Positions 1-8,849 of a stretch of DNA of 64,000 bases are shown here, one piece after another. Every line of letters starts with the position of its first letter. Positions within the stretch are counted from its first letter, which is position 1. The notes beneath the pieces were generated by a model. That model was given only the letters and a program-made list of their open reading frames with translations, had not been told where the DNA came from and searched no databases. Location: positions 125,901 through 189,900 of the forward strand of contig SBLD01000006.1 of assembly GCA_004551485.1 (NCBI GenBank), in the 5' to 3' direction. A program made the translations under genes and the position numbers. This DNA is from Billgrantia azerbaijanica. Lineage in GTDB: Bacteria > Pseudomonadota > Gammaproteobacteria > Pseudomonadales > Halomonadaceae.

Positions 1-3000
1 TACCAGCTGACCGCTGAGCTGGACAGCAACGGCACGCAGGTCGGCGGCACCGGCACGGCGACGATCGTCGACAACGACGAGCCGGCAACAATTGGCGATA
101 GCTCAGTTGCTATCTCTGAGGAGGGCCTCAAGGATGGCATCCTTGATAATGATGCAGGGGCTGGTTATACCGATACCTCCAACGCTAAAGCAGCGTCTGG
201 CTCCTTGTCGGTTACTGGAAATGGCAATGCGCCGCTAACGGTCGGGGTCGATCTCAACACTCTGCCTAATGGCCTGACGTCAGGTGGTGATCCAATCACC
301 TGGTCTCACGCTGGAGGCAATGGTGCTGTTGCCATTGGCTATGCTAATGGCAATGAAGTGATTCGTATCGAGTTGAATGGTGGTAGTGACTCTGTTAATG
401 CCAATACGCCAAGCATTGATTATAATGTAACGCTCAACCAGCCTGTCGATCATCCGGAAAACAGTTTGGAGGATACGCTGGATATCATGTTTGGCGTTAC
501 GATCGACGATGGTGACAACGATCCAGATACCGGCACTGTTAACGTGACCGTAGAAGATGACATGCCAGAGATTGGTGAATTTTCTGAGCTATCAGTCGAT
601 AGCACAGAGGGTGCAGCCGACTCAGGTTCAAATACTGGCTTCTTGTCGGGGGGTGATGGCTGGAAAGATATAATTCTTGATGGCCCCGAGCTGGATGGTA
701 TTAGCTATGGTTATGATCCTGAGACTGGCGTTCTTATAGCTAATGATGGCAGCGATGACGTGTTTTCGCTGTCGATAGATGAAAATGGCAATTATAGCTT
801 CGAGCTGCTGAAGCCTGATGCAGGAAGCACGATCTCTACTCTGGATTTTGATGGAGCCAATGCGGGATCGCCGGCACCGACTTATGGTTACGGTGATTTT
901 ACAGCAGTAGCATCAGGTATTAATGACGATGTGAATCCTAGTAACCAAGGCTTGGCCGGTGACTCACAAAGCTTGTCTGTCGGTGAAGCTATTACTTTCC
1001 AGTATGACAGTGTACAGACAGGGGTTGATCAGCTTGTCTTTGGGCTAAAAGCACCACAGGGAGGAGCCTTTAATTTCGAGTTCTTCAATGGTGGCAATCT
1101 TGTCAGTTCTGGTTCTGTCAATACCACTGAGAAAGATGGTGATCTGTCAATTTTTGCTCCCGAACAGTTTGACGCTGTGGAGTTAACTGTGGTGAGTAGT
1201 CCGGCGGACTTGAAGATCACTAGCTATGAGGCGATAGAGCTGATTGCTGCACCTGGTAAAGATCTTGATTTCACAGTTGAAGCGACAGATGGTGATGGTG
1301 ATAAAGTTGCTGGGAATATAACGGTATCCATTAACCCAGTTGGTCCTGATCCATCTCAACCTGTGAATGCTCCGCCTTCATCTACAGATGATACTGCTAG
1401 TATGTCGGAGGGCGATGCCTCGCTGGCTCTGAGTCTTGATGACTTCGGTAACTACTCTGATCCGGACGGAGACTTACTTGACAGCATCAGGATTGAGTCA
1501 CTGCCTGCTAGTGGAGTCGGTAAACTGCAGCTTGATGGTGTTGATGTTTCTGTGGGCGATGAGATTGCTGCCAGCGATGTCAGTGGTGGTAAACTGACGT
1601 TCGTTCCTGCTGATGATAGCACGGACGCAGATACTTCTTTTGATTTCAGTGTGTCGGATGGCCATAACTGGTCAGTTGATACTTATACCACGACAGTAAA
1701 TATCGATGCTGTCGCAGATACGCCTGATGTGTCCATATCAGTCGGCGAGGTTACTGAAGTCAATAAGGTGATTGAAGTCGATGGGCAGACCAAGGTGTTC
1801 ACTGAGCAGCTTGGTGAAGAGCGTGGTGACGGAAATATTCAAGGGACACCCAACTACGATTACACAGAAGCGTCCATTCAAACCTTCGATTTCGGGACTG
1901 CCTTCGCTGGACAGGACGTCACCGTTGAAATGCCGGTGCGGATTCAAGGTACTTGGAATAGCGGGTCGGGCGTGTTCAACGACCGTTGGGTTTTACGCGC
2001 CAATGGCGATGAGCATGAGTTTGATGATTATGGTTCTCCAGTAAATTCTTACATTGACCAAACGTATAATGAAACTATAACTGCGGTACTGGATGCGGAT
2101 GGTAAGTTGACGCTTGAATTCAGTGCGGCGACAACCGAAACGTCGGAAACTGCTACCATCCAGGGGGCGACAGCCACAGTGGCTCCATTGGAGACAACAG
2201 AAGTTGAGGCGTATGAATATTCCGTTGACCTGAGTGCTTCGCTCAATGACACGGATGGAAGCGAAGCGCTTAGTATCAAAGTGATTGGTGTGCCAGAAGG
2301 TGGTGTACTGAGCGAGGGAGTGCAGCAGAGCGATGGCAGTTGGCTGATTGAGGTGGATCCCGGTGAGAGCAACTATGAAAGCGATGGTCTAACACTGACA
2401 GTGCCTGTTGATAGGGCAGGCGAGAGCTTCCTGCTTTCTGCGGAGACCATTGCTACAGAATCTAATCCTAGTACCTCCGATACCACGGTAGAGGTATCGA
2501 CACGCTCGGCAAGTGACTCCTCGGACAGTAAGACGGTGCCTACGCCGCCGGATACTACTGCTTCCGAACCTGAGTTGGAGGGGGGGCTGCAAACACCGCC
2601 GTATCCTAAATTAGAAACAGAGGATTATGAGGGAGAGTTAGTAAGTCTTGGTGGCTTTTTTAACCCATCCCAAGTGGTTTACGATCTTGATGGTTACTCG
2701 AATGGGTTTGGTCTTACAGTTAGTAACTATCAGGATAATGGCTTGTTTGACTCAGATGGCGGCGGCTATATTCGGCTGTACAATCAAAGCTATCAAGTGG
2801 GCTCAGATATTGACCTCGATAACTATGGTAACGGATCGATAATTCTTCAGGATTTGCCTGAATTTGATCAGGTTGTCGTGACTCGAACAAGCGGGAATTT
2901 TACTGTCTCCGATTTTAATGCTGAGGTTGTGACAGAAGTAAGCTACGAGTACAGTTTGGATTTGTCAGCCGCCTTGACCGATACGGATGGTTCCGAAACG

Positions 3001-4410
3001 CTCAGCGGAATTACTGTTAGTGGCTTGCCAAGTGGAGTTAGTGTGGCCGGCACGGGTGTCACGGAAAATAACGACGGTACTTATACCGTAGCCTTGAATA
3101 ACAATGGTGAAGCTGCTTCAGATGTGAAGCTTGTTGCTGACCGCGAACTGAGTCAGTCCGAGAAGGAGACGATCACCATTTCCGTGACGTCCACGGAAAG
3201 CAACGGAGATGATACGAATACGGTAACAGCTACCTTGGTCGACGGTATTGTCGAAGGGGTGATGTATACCACGACGTCTGGCCTCGGCGGTATGACCGAT
3301 ATGGAGGGTGCCTTCAGTTACCGTAAGGGTGATTCCGTTACCTTCAAGGTGGGGGATGTGGTAATCGGTACCGCTACACAAGAGGATCTGGCCAGCGGCG
3401 CGGTGTTCCTCCAAGACCTGGCCGATGTCTCACGCACTGATCTCAATGACGAGTACGTCGAGAACATGGCGGTATTCCTGCAATCGCTGGATGTTGATTG
3501 CAATGCCGAGAACGGCATCACCATCACACCGGAAATGCATGTCCAGTTCGCCGATTCTGCGCTGGATCTGCGCACGACCTCTGAAGCGGAGCTGAAAGCC
3601 GCGATCGATGAGGCTGGCCACAGCTACGTCACGGAAGATGAAGCGATGCAGCACGTTCGCGAGATGCTGGAACTCCATGCGGATGTCAGTGAGTTCGACG
3701 AACGCACCGACGATGGTGAGCTTCTTACCGCAACCCTGGCACAGGGCACCATCGAGGGCGTGAGTTATGCCACGTCTTCGGGCTTGAAAGGGGATGTCGT
3801 TGACGGTCTCTTCGAGTACGGAGATGGCGATACCATTGCGCTCTTTGTTGGTGATCAACTGGTGGCCAGTTTCTCCGCTGAAGATGTCGAGGACGATGGG
3901 GCCATCAGTTTCGACAAGGCTGGGTTCTCCGTCAGCCGTGACGAGCTAGGTGCATTGCTGTCGCCGGAAGACACTACGGAGGAGGGAGAGCAACAAGCTT
4001 CTGCAGAGGAACAGAATGAGGCGGTCCCGAGCCTGATAGGAGATGATGAGCCGCTGTTGACTGGTCTATCAGACGAATCTGAAGCAGGCGAATCTGATGA
4101 AACTGTCGACGACGGCCAGTTCGGCGACATGGACGAGCCGAACGCCGATCGCCTGGATCTCGCCGATCTCCTGCAGGATGAGGCGAACAACGATATCGGC
4201 GACTACATCTTTGCTGAAGAGGAGGGTGACAACGTTGTTCTGCATATCAGCTCGGATGGTTCTCTGAATGGCGGCAGCAGCAAGGAGAACGCTAACCAGA
4301 CGATCACCCTGGAAGGTCAGTCGTTTGCCGACTTCGGTGGTGATGTCAGCGACAGTGCCGATCTGATCCAGCAGATGATCGACAGCGGCCAGTTGAACAT
4401 CGACCAATAA
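1..4410 (+). CDS. Giant type I secreted adhesin, C-terminal part (5' end outside window)
   Basis: The frame is open from base 1 to the TAA at 4408-4410, so 1469 residues of a larger protein are visible and the N-terminus is missing. In order there are: the tail of a Calx-beta-like repeat ending in IVDNDEP (to about nt 93); a T1SS-143-type repeat (about 100-560); a second large repeat (about 590-1340); a cadherin/Ig-like module (1366-1740); two copies of a module starting YEYSxDLSAxLxDTDGSE (2209 and 2941); two related modules starting EGVxYxTxSG (3241 and 3745); an acidic linker; and a C-terminal type I secretion region (about 4105-4410, with DRLDLADLLQ, QTITLEGQSF and a final QLNIDQ). No array of RTX nonapeptides is visible. 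It is inferred to be exported by a LapBCE-like type I system and held at the outer membrane until LapG cuts it, because lapD and lapG lie just downstream. Base composition is mosaic (see findings). Confidence 0.88.
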   Translation, partial: YQLTAELDSNGTQVGGTGTATIVDNDEPATIGDSSVAISEEGLKDGILDNDAGAGYTDTSNAKAASGSLSVTGNGNAPLTVGVDLNTLPNGLTSGGDPITWSHAGGNGAVAIGYANGNEVIRIELNGGSDSVNANTPSIDYNVTLNQPVDHPENSLEDTLDIMFGVTIDDGDNDPDTGTVNVTVEDDMPEIGEFSELSVDSTEGAADSGSNTGFLSGGDGWKDIILDGPELDGISYGYDPETGVLIANDGSDDVFSLSIDENGNYSFELLKPDAGSTISTLDFDGANAGSPAPTYGYGDFTAVASGINDDVNPSNQGLAGDSQSLSVGEAITFQYDSVQTGVDQLVFGLKAPQGGAFNFEFFNGGNLVSSGSVNTTEKDGDLSIFAPEQFDAVELTVVSSPADLKITSYEAIELIAAPGKDLDFTVEATDGDGDKVAGNITVSINPVGPDPSQPVNAPPSSTDDTASMSEGDASLALSLDDFGNYSDPDGDLLDSIRIESLPASGVGKLQLDGVDVSVGDEIAASDVSGGKLTFVPADDSTDADTSFDFSVSDGHNWSVDTYTTTVNIDAVADTPDVSISVGEVTEVNKVIEVDGQTKVFTEQLGEERGDGNIQGTPNYDYTEASIQTFDFGTAFAGQDVTVEMPVRIQGTWNSGSGVFNDRWVLRANGDEHEFDDYGSPVNSYIDQTYNETITAVLDADGKLTLEFSAATTETSETATIQGATATVAPLETTEVEAYEYSVDLSASLNDTDGSEALSIKVIGVPEGGVLSEGVQQSDGSWLIEVDPGESNYESDGLTLTVPVDRAGESFLLSAETIATESNPSTSDTTVEVSTRSASDSSDSKTVPTPPDTTASEPELEGGLQTPPYPKLETEDYEGELVSLGGFFNPSQVVYDLDGYSNGFGLTVSNYQDNGLFDSDGGGYIRLYNQSYQVGSDIDLDNYGNGSIILQDLPEFDQVVVTRTSGNFTVSDFNAEVVTEVSYEYSLDLSAALTDTDGSETLSGITVSGLPSGVSVAGTGVTENNDGTYTVALNNNGEAASDVKLVADRELSQSEKETITISVTSTESNGDDTNTVTATLVDGIVEGVMYTTTSGLGGMTDMEGAFSYRKGDSVTFKVGDVVIGTATQEDLASGAVFLQDLADVSRTDLNDEYVENMAVFLQSLDVDCNAENGITITPEMHVQFADSALDLRTTSEAELKAAIDEAGHSYVTEDEAMQHVREMLELHADVSEFDERTDDGELLTATLAQGTIEGVSYATSSGLKGDVVDGLFEYGDGDTIALFVGDQLVASFSAEDVEDDGAISFDKAGFSVSRDELGALLSPEDTTEEGEQQASAEEQNEAVPSLIGDDEPLLTGLSDESEAGESDETVDDGQFGDMDEPNADRLDLADLLQDEANNDIGDYIFAEEEGDNVVLHISSDGSLNGGSSKENANQTITLEGQSFADFGGDVSDSADLIQQMIDSGQLNIDQ

Positions 4411-4434
4411 GCGTCGTCCGTTCGGTCCGCGTTT

Positions 4435-4466
4435 GCCCTGTCCGGTTCGTCCGGGCAGGGCATTTT
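4435..4466 (+). terminator. Rho-independent terminator after the adhesin gene
   Basis: GCCCTG-T-CCGG pairs with CCGG-G-CAGGGC around the loop TTCGT (11 pairs with one T-G wobble), and ATTTTG follows. It starts 25 bases after the adhesin stop and ends before the next start codon at 4501. Confidence 0.7.
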
Positions 4467-4500
4467 GCTATGCTGCCCAAAACGCTGAGGAAGCGAGAAT

Positions 4501-4839
4501 ATGTACGTCAAACGCAACGAGACAGGCCAGATCGTTCAGGCTGCTCGCGAGCCCTCGGCCGAGTGCCGGGAGTTCGTGCCACCCTGTGCGCCAGATCTGC
4601 AGGCCTTCATAGCTGAGGACCCGGAGTTCGAAGCGGTCGATCTTTCCAAGACGGACCTGGGCTTCATCCGCGTACTCGAAGACCTGCTGGACGTGCTGAT
4701 GGATAAAGGGGTGATCAGTTTCACTGACTTGCCCGAGCCAGCGCAGCAGAAAATCATGGAACGTCAGTCCTTACGCCGGCGGTTGAACAGCGTGGAGCTC
4801 ATGCAGAACCACGACGATGAGGGGGATGGAATCATCTGA
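4501..4839 (+). CDS. Small conserved protein of unknown function (112 aa)
   Basis: A soluble acidic protein starting MYVKRNETGQI, without signal peptide or membrane segment. The middle (DLGFIRVLEDLLDVLMDKGVISFTDLPEPAQQKIMERQSLR) is predicted helical and resembles small gammaproteobacterial proteins usually labelled 'tryptophan synthase beta-like'. That name comes from databases and there is no TrpB active site here. The start codon is preceded by a GGAAGCGAGA stretch that can serve as ribosome binding site. It lies between the adhesin terminator and the convergent lapD gene and probably has its own promoter. The function is unknown, and nothing but position links it to the adhesin system. Confidence 0.75.
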   Translation: MYVKRNETGQIVQAAREPSAECREFVPPCAPDLQAFIAEDPEFEAVDLSKTDLGFIRVLEDLLDVLMDKGVISFTDLPEPAQQKIMERQSLRRRLNSVELMQNHDDEGDGII

Positions 4840-4857
4840 GTCATAACATGTTTCATT

Positions 4858-4880
4858 GCCGGGCGGATAGTCCGCCCGGC
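4858..4880. terminator. Perfect hairpin between convergent genes
   Basis: GCCGGGCGGA pairs perfectly with TCCGCCCGGC (10 bp) around the loop TAG. It lies between the stop of the 112-aa gene (4839) and the stop of lapD (4890), so it can end transcription from both sides. Neither side has a strong T run. Confidence 0.55.
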
Positions 4881-4889
4881 TGGCATTAG

Positions 4890-6809
4890 TCAAGGGGTAT
4901 GATGCTTGTCCTGGCGAATGCCTGGCCCAGTGACCCCGTCCAGGCCGAGCTCGAAGAGCAGGTTCGCTTGGTTGTCATTGAGCACGCCTTCGGCAATGGT
5001 GATGATCCCGAGGGAGTGGGCGAGGGTAGTGATACCGCGCAGCAGGCTCTGGTGTTCAACATGCGCATCGATGTCACGGCTTAGGGATGCATCTACCTTG
5101 AGGTAGCTTAGTCCCAGATCATGAAGTCCCTCGATCTTCCCGAAACGGGTCGCTACATGCTCTAATCCCATGTGACAACCTAGAGTGTGGAGTTCGCGGC
5201 ATAGGCTTCGAAAGCCTTCGGGGTTATTCATTGCTACCAGTTCTGGCACCTCAAACCATAGACGTGTTGCTAGTTCTGGATGTGCGCGCAGCTGCGTGAT
5301 GAGCTCACTGACAAAGTGGCCATCTCGCAGTGAGCGGGGCGAAAGGTTGATGCCGACGGGAGTGCCGCTTCTGGCAGTGTCTTCGAGTGCTGCGTTGATG
5401 ACGGCGAGGTCCAGCGCCGGGGCCATTTCGAGGCGAGATACCCAAGGCAGGAAGATGCCGGCGGGGCGCCACGCCTCCTTGAGCCAGAGCCGTGATGGCA
5501 CCTCATGGTGGATCAGCCCGCCTTGCGCGTCCAGGACGGGATAGTGGGCGAGCTGTACGCCAGCCCGCAGCGCATCCTCGAGGGCGCCGCGCCATTCGCT
5601 ATGGTTGGTGAAGAGGGCATTCTGGTCCGGCGTCTCCACGATGACCTGTCCTTGCTCGCCGCTGTCCTCGGCGGTGGCCAGGGCGCCGTCCAGACTGGCA
5701 AGAAGCGCCTGACGGCTCTTGCCCTGATGGTATTCAATCAGGGCGGAGGGCAGGGTGAGCGTAGGCTCTGTGTAGTGGCTCGCCAGTCGCTGCAGGCGTT
5801 CTTTGAGTTCGCTGCCGACGGCCTGCAGGTCGTGGGCACGAGGAATCAGCAAGGCAAAGTCGCTACCGTTGAGTCGAGCCACTCGTCCATCGCCATTGAG
5901 GGTATTCAGTTGTTCAAGCTCTCGAGCCAGGGCGGTCAGCAAGGCATTCGTTTGCTGATGGCCGAGCTGATGATTGAGGCTCGCCAGTTCGTTGACGCGC
6001 ACCATGGCCAGTAGTCCACTGGCATCATAGCCATCGCTCTGCAGGTGCGCTTCCAGCCGCGCCAGGAAGGGCTCACGCGTGAGCACGTCGGTCACCGGGT
6101 CGTGCTCAAGGCGCCGCCGCAGCTGATCGAGTTTTTCCCCTTCTTGGTTGAGCATGTCGCGCACGGCGGATGAAAGTCGGTTCATCGCCTGCACCACCTG
6201 TCGCAGCTCTAGGGTACGGGGTTCCGGCGAGGTGATGAAGCGCCGCTCGCTGATGGCCTCGGCCTGAGCGATGACATCGCGAAGGGGGCGGCGGACGGTG
6301 CGTACGATCCAGGCGGCCAGCAGCAGGCTGATGATGCTGGCAATGGCGAACCAGCCGGTGAGATTGAGGGCGTTGCGCCACAGCGAGCGGTAGGCAAAGC
6401 TGTGCTGGCTCTCCAGGCTCAGGGTGCCGAACTGACGCCAGCCATCCTGGACCACGGCCTCGCCGGCGGGCACCTCGAAGTGCACCAGATCGACGAACCA
6501 GCCGGGCACGTCCTCGACGTGTTCGCCGGCCTCGCGGCTGCCGATGATGTCGCCTGCCGTGTCGCGCAGCTCGATGCGCCGGTAGTGGCCGGTGTCGAAC
6601 TGGGCGGCGAGCAGCAGCTCCAGAATCACCGGATCCTTGTCGAGCTGGCTCATCGACAGGGCAAGCGCATTGGCGTTGTCACTGTTCTTGATGCGCACTT
6701 CCTGCTCGATGTAGTGGCGGCTGGTGCTTACTCCCACCGTAAGGCTGCCGGCGAAAGCCAGCAGCAGTACGATGATGATGGTCAGCCACAGCTGTTTGAT
6801 CAGTGACAT
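4890..6809 (-). CDS. lapD: LapD-type c-di-GMP receptor, inner membrane
   Basis: 639 residues. TM1 is at about 7-25. A periplasmic LapD/MoxY-type domain follows (about 26-148) with a conserved-looking tryptophan in GWRQFGTLSL (W124), then TM2 (about 151-170) and a HAMP segment (about 170-222). The GGDEF domain is degenerate: NGSDF at 314-318 replaces GGDEF. The EAL domain (about 405-639) is also degenerate: HEVPSRL at 435-441 replaces the EAL signature. This matches LapD, which binds c-di-GMP through its dead EAL domain and then sequesters LapG on the periplasmic side so that the adhesin is retained. Directly upstream on the same strand lies lapG, 42 bases away, so the two are likely co-transcribed. 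It converges on the adhesin region. Confidence 0.93.
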   Translation of the reverse strand: MSLIKQLWLTIIIVLLLAFAGSLTVGVSTSRHYIEQEVRIKNSDNANALALSMSQLDKDPVILELLLAAQFDTGHYRRIELRDTAGDIIGSREAGEHVEDVPGWFVDLVHFEVPAGEAVVQDGWRQFGTLSLESQHSFAYRSLWRNALNLTGWFAIASIISLLLAAWIVRTVRRPLRDVIAQAEAISERRFITSPEPRTLELRQVVQAMNRLSSAVRDMLNQEGEKLDQLRRRLEHDPVTDVLTREPFLARLEAHLQSDGYDASGLLAMVRVNELASLNHQLGHQQTNALLTALARELEQLNTLNGDGRVARLNGSDFALLIPRAHDLQAVGSELKERLQRLASHYTEPTLTLPSALIEYHQGKSRQALLASLDGALATAEDSGEQGQVIVETPDQNALFTNHSEWRGALEDALRAGVQLAHYPVLDAQGGLIHHEVPSRLWLKEAWRPAGIFLPWVSRLEMAPALDLAVINAALEDTARSGTPVGINLSPRSLRDGHFVSELITQLRAHPELATRLWFEVPELVAMNNPEGFRSLCRELHTLGCHMGLEHVATRFGKIEGLHDLGLSYLKVDASLSRDIDAHVEHQSLLRGITTLAHSLGIITIAEGVLNDNQANLLFELGLDGVTGPGIRQDKHHTP

Positions 6810-6851
6810 TTCGCAGCTCCCTGAGGCATGCCTGCCTATGTGTTTGTTGTA

Positions 6852-7559
6852 TCAAATGAATCCCTGTTCCTGCATACGGCTGATGGCATTTCGCCAGCGC
6901 GAAAGCCGGGCGACCGGATTGGCACGTGACCGGGTTGAGCTACCGGTCCACAGGCCGGTGCTGTTGAAGCTGAAGACGGGGTCCAGGTCGGTGCGCTGCG
7001 AACCCGGTGTGATGGACGGCACCAGGTTGTCGAGAATGCGCGGGTCGGCGCTCGGGGTCTCGTAGTAGCCGAGAACCATGTGGGCTTGGGTGATGCCGCC
7101 GCGACCGAGGCGAGCGCGCACGTAGATCATGCGCAGGCGTTCGCCGGGCACGCCCAACTCCTTGAGCGTGACGTACTTGGCAATGGAGTAGTCCTCGCAG
7201 TCTCCCTCGCCCCTGCCCAGGGTTTCCAGCGGAGTGGCCCAGTAATCCTTCTGGCCCCAGATGTCGATGTCGTCGAGCCAGCGCACGCGCTGATTGAAGA
7301 AATCGTTGACCTCGCGCAACTGCGTGCCGATACCGCGGCCGGCGAGCCGGTCGAGCAGGGCGAACCACGCATCCAGTACGCGTAAACCGTGTGCCCCATA
7401 GAGGCGCTGCATGCTGTTACGCAGCCGGGCGCGGTCGATGTCGGCATGCAGCGTATCGGGTGAGATGCCGAGGCCAGCGGTGAGTGCCAGGCCGCCCAGC
7501 GCCGCCAGGAAGCGGCGGCGCCCGCTTGATACGGGGGGCGTGGCCGTCGATGGAGGCAT
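6852..7559 (-). CDS. lapG: LapG-type periplasmic cysteine protease (Peptidase C93)
   Basis: 235 residues with a transglutaminase-like fold. The catalytic triad is readable as C121 in GEGDCEDYS, H160 in QAHMVLGYY and D177 in RILDNLV. The acidic residues around the cysteine (D120, E122, D123) fit the calcium-binding site known for LapG. The N-terminus carries GRRRFLAALGGLAL, a twin-arginine-like signal followed by a hydrophobic stretch. Known role of the family: when c-di-GMP is low, LapD releases LapG, which cuts the N-terminal region of the adhesin and frees the cell from the biofilm. It is the first gene of lapG-lapD. The cleavage site of the adhesin lies in its N-terminal part and is outside this window. 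Confidence 0.93.
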   Translation of the reverse strand: MPPSTATPPVSSGRRRFLAALGGLALTAGLGISPDTLHADIDRARLRNSMQRLYGAHGLRVLDAWFALLDRLAGRGIGTQLREVNDFFNQRVRWLDDIDIWGQKDYWATPLETLGRGEGDCEDYSIAKYVTLKELGVPGERLRMIYVRARLGRGGITQAHMVLGYYETPSADPRILDNLVPSITPGSQRTDLDPVFSFNSTGLWTGSSTRSRANPVARLSRWRNAISRMQEQGFI

Positions 7560-7643
7560 GTGGGCTCGCAGACTGAATGAGCGTTTGCTGAAGTTTAGAA
7601 GGCCTCATGCCGGATGGCGAGGCGACTCATCCCCGGCAAGCCG

Positions 7644-8849
7644 TCATGCCTCGATCCTTCCCGCACGGTTGCGCACCGGGTTGGCATACTGGGCGAGCCA
7701 CCAGTCGCGCAGCTCCGCGGGGATCTCGGCCAGGCGCGCCTGGAAGCGGCTGCGGTCGGCAGCGGTGACCTCGCTCAGGTCCAGCAGTTCGGGGGCGTCT
7801 CCCAGCATCTCCAGCGCGAGGTAGTGGCTGGGAAACAGATGGTAGCCGGCGATGACCTGGCGGTCGATCTCCGCAGCAACGGCTTCCGGCGTATCGAAGC
7901 CGCTGCCCAGCGGTTCACCAAAACGCAGGTGGACGCGGCCCTTGTGCCCGGTGATGCCGGCAACGATCGACCGGATGTCCTCGAACTCGCTCTTCTCGTA
8001 GCGTCCCTGGGTATGCATGGCATGCAGCTCGCGTGCCTTCTGCAGATCGCAGGGATCGTACTCGTAGCTGATCGAGACCGGGACGATGCGCAGCTCGGCG
8101 ATGGCCTCGCCGATCGGAGCGTGGCGATCCTCGCGTCGGCGCGCCATGGTCAGCATCTTGATGATCGCTGGGTCGGTGCGGTCGATGCCATCCTTGGCGC
8201 GGCCCTCGCGCTGGGCCATCCAGATCGAATGGTTGTCCTCGAGGATGGAGTGACGGATGTAGTCGGAGAGCACCTGGTAGGCCGCCAGCATGGCGCGCTT
8301 GCCACGCAGGGCGCGGGGCACGATGAAGCTCTTGTTGAGCCGCATCAGGTCGTTCACGTAGGGCTTCTTGAGCAGGTTGTCGCCGATGGCGATGCGCACC
8401 GTATCGCGGCCGGCGGAGTGCAGCGCGTAGTTGACGAAGGCGGGGTCCAGCGAGATGTCGCGGTGGTTGCCGATGAACAGGTAGGCGGTGTCCGGAGCCA
8501 GGTGCTCCAGGCCATCGATGCAGAAGTCATCGGTGGACGTGCGTATCATCCGTGCCATGTAGTGAGCCACGCGCTGCTGGAAGTCGCGCACGCTGGCCAC
8601 GCCCCGCGTCTCGCGTCGGATGGCGTGGGCGGCGAGGGTGCGTGCCAGCGGGGGGCACAGTCGGCTCAGGCGCGGCAGGCGGTAGCGGGTCAGGGCGTCG
8701 AGCAGCTCCCGGTTGCCGGCCAGGCGTGCCAGTACCTCGGCCACTTCGTCATCCTGATAGGGGCGAATGTCGGCCCAGGGGTCGTTCGAGTCGATAGCCT
8801 TCGCGGTGTCGGTCATTGCGGGGGTCTTGGTTGCCTGGGGGTCGGTCAT
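7644..8849 (-). CDS. Glycerol-3-phosphate/1-acylglycerol-3-phosphate acyltransferase family protein
   Basis: 401 residues of the PlsC-like acyltransferase superfamily. The motif NHRDISLDPAF is a variant of the catalytic NHxxxxD block. A later REGRAKDG segment takes the place of the substrate-binding EGTR motif, and RFGEPL follows near residue 310. No clear transmembrane helix is visible, so it is probably membrane-associated through lipid. The likely role is acyl transfer in phospholipid synthesis or remodelling; the acceptor cannot be told from sequence. The start overlaps the rdgC stop in an ATGA (8846-8849), so it is likely translated by coupling. A second in-frame ATG lies at 8814, so the first 12 residues are uncertain. 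Confidence 0.8.
   Translation of the reverse strand: MTDPQATKTPAMTDTAKAIDSNDPWADIRPYQDDEVAEVLARLAGNRELLDALTRYRLPRLSRLCPPLARTLAAHAIRRETRGVASVRDFQQRVAHYMARMIRTSTDDFCIDGLEHLAPDTAYLFIGNHRDISLDPAFVNYALHSAGRDTVRIAIGDNLLKKPYVNDLMRLNKSFIVPRALRGKRAMLAAYQVLSDYIRHSILEDNHSIWMAQREGRAKDGIDRTDPAIIKMLTMARRREDRHAPIGEAIAELRIVPVSISYEYDPCDLQKARELHAMHTQGRYEKSEFEDIRSIVAGITGHKGRVHLRFGEPLGSGFDTPEAVAAEIDRQVIAGYHLFPSHYLALEMLGDAPELLDLSEVTAADRSRFQARLAEIPAELRDWWLAQYANPVRNRAGRIEA

Noticed and set aside
205-4410. Adhesin starting at an internal TTG at 205
   Set aside because: The frame is open to the left edge and the first bases encode the end of a Calx-beta-like repeat, so the real start is outside the window.
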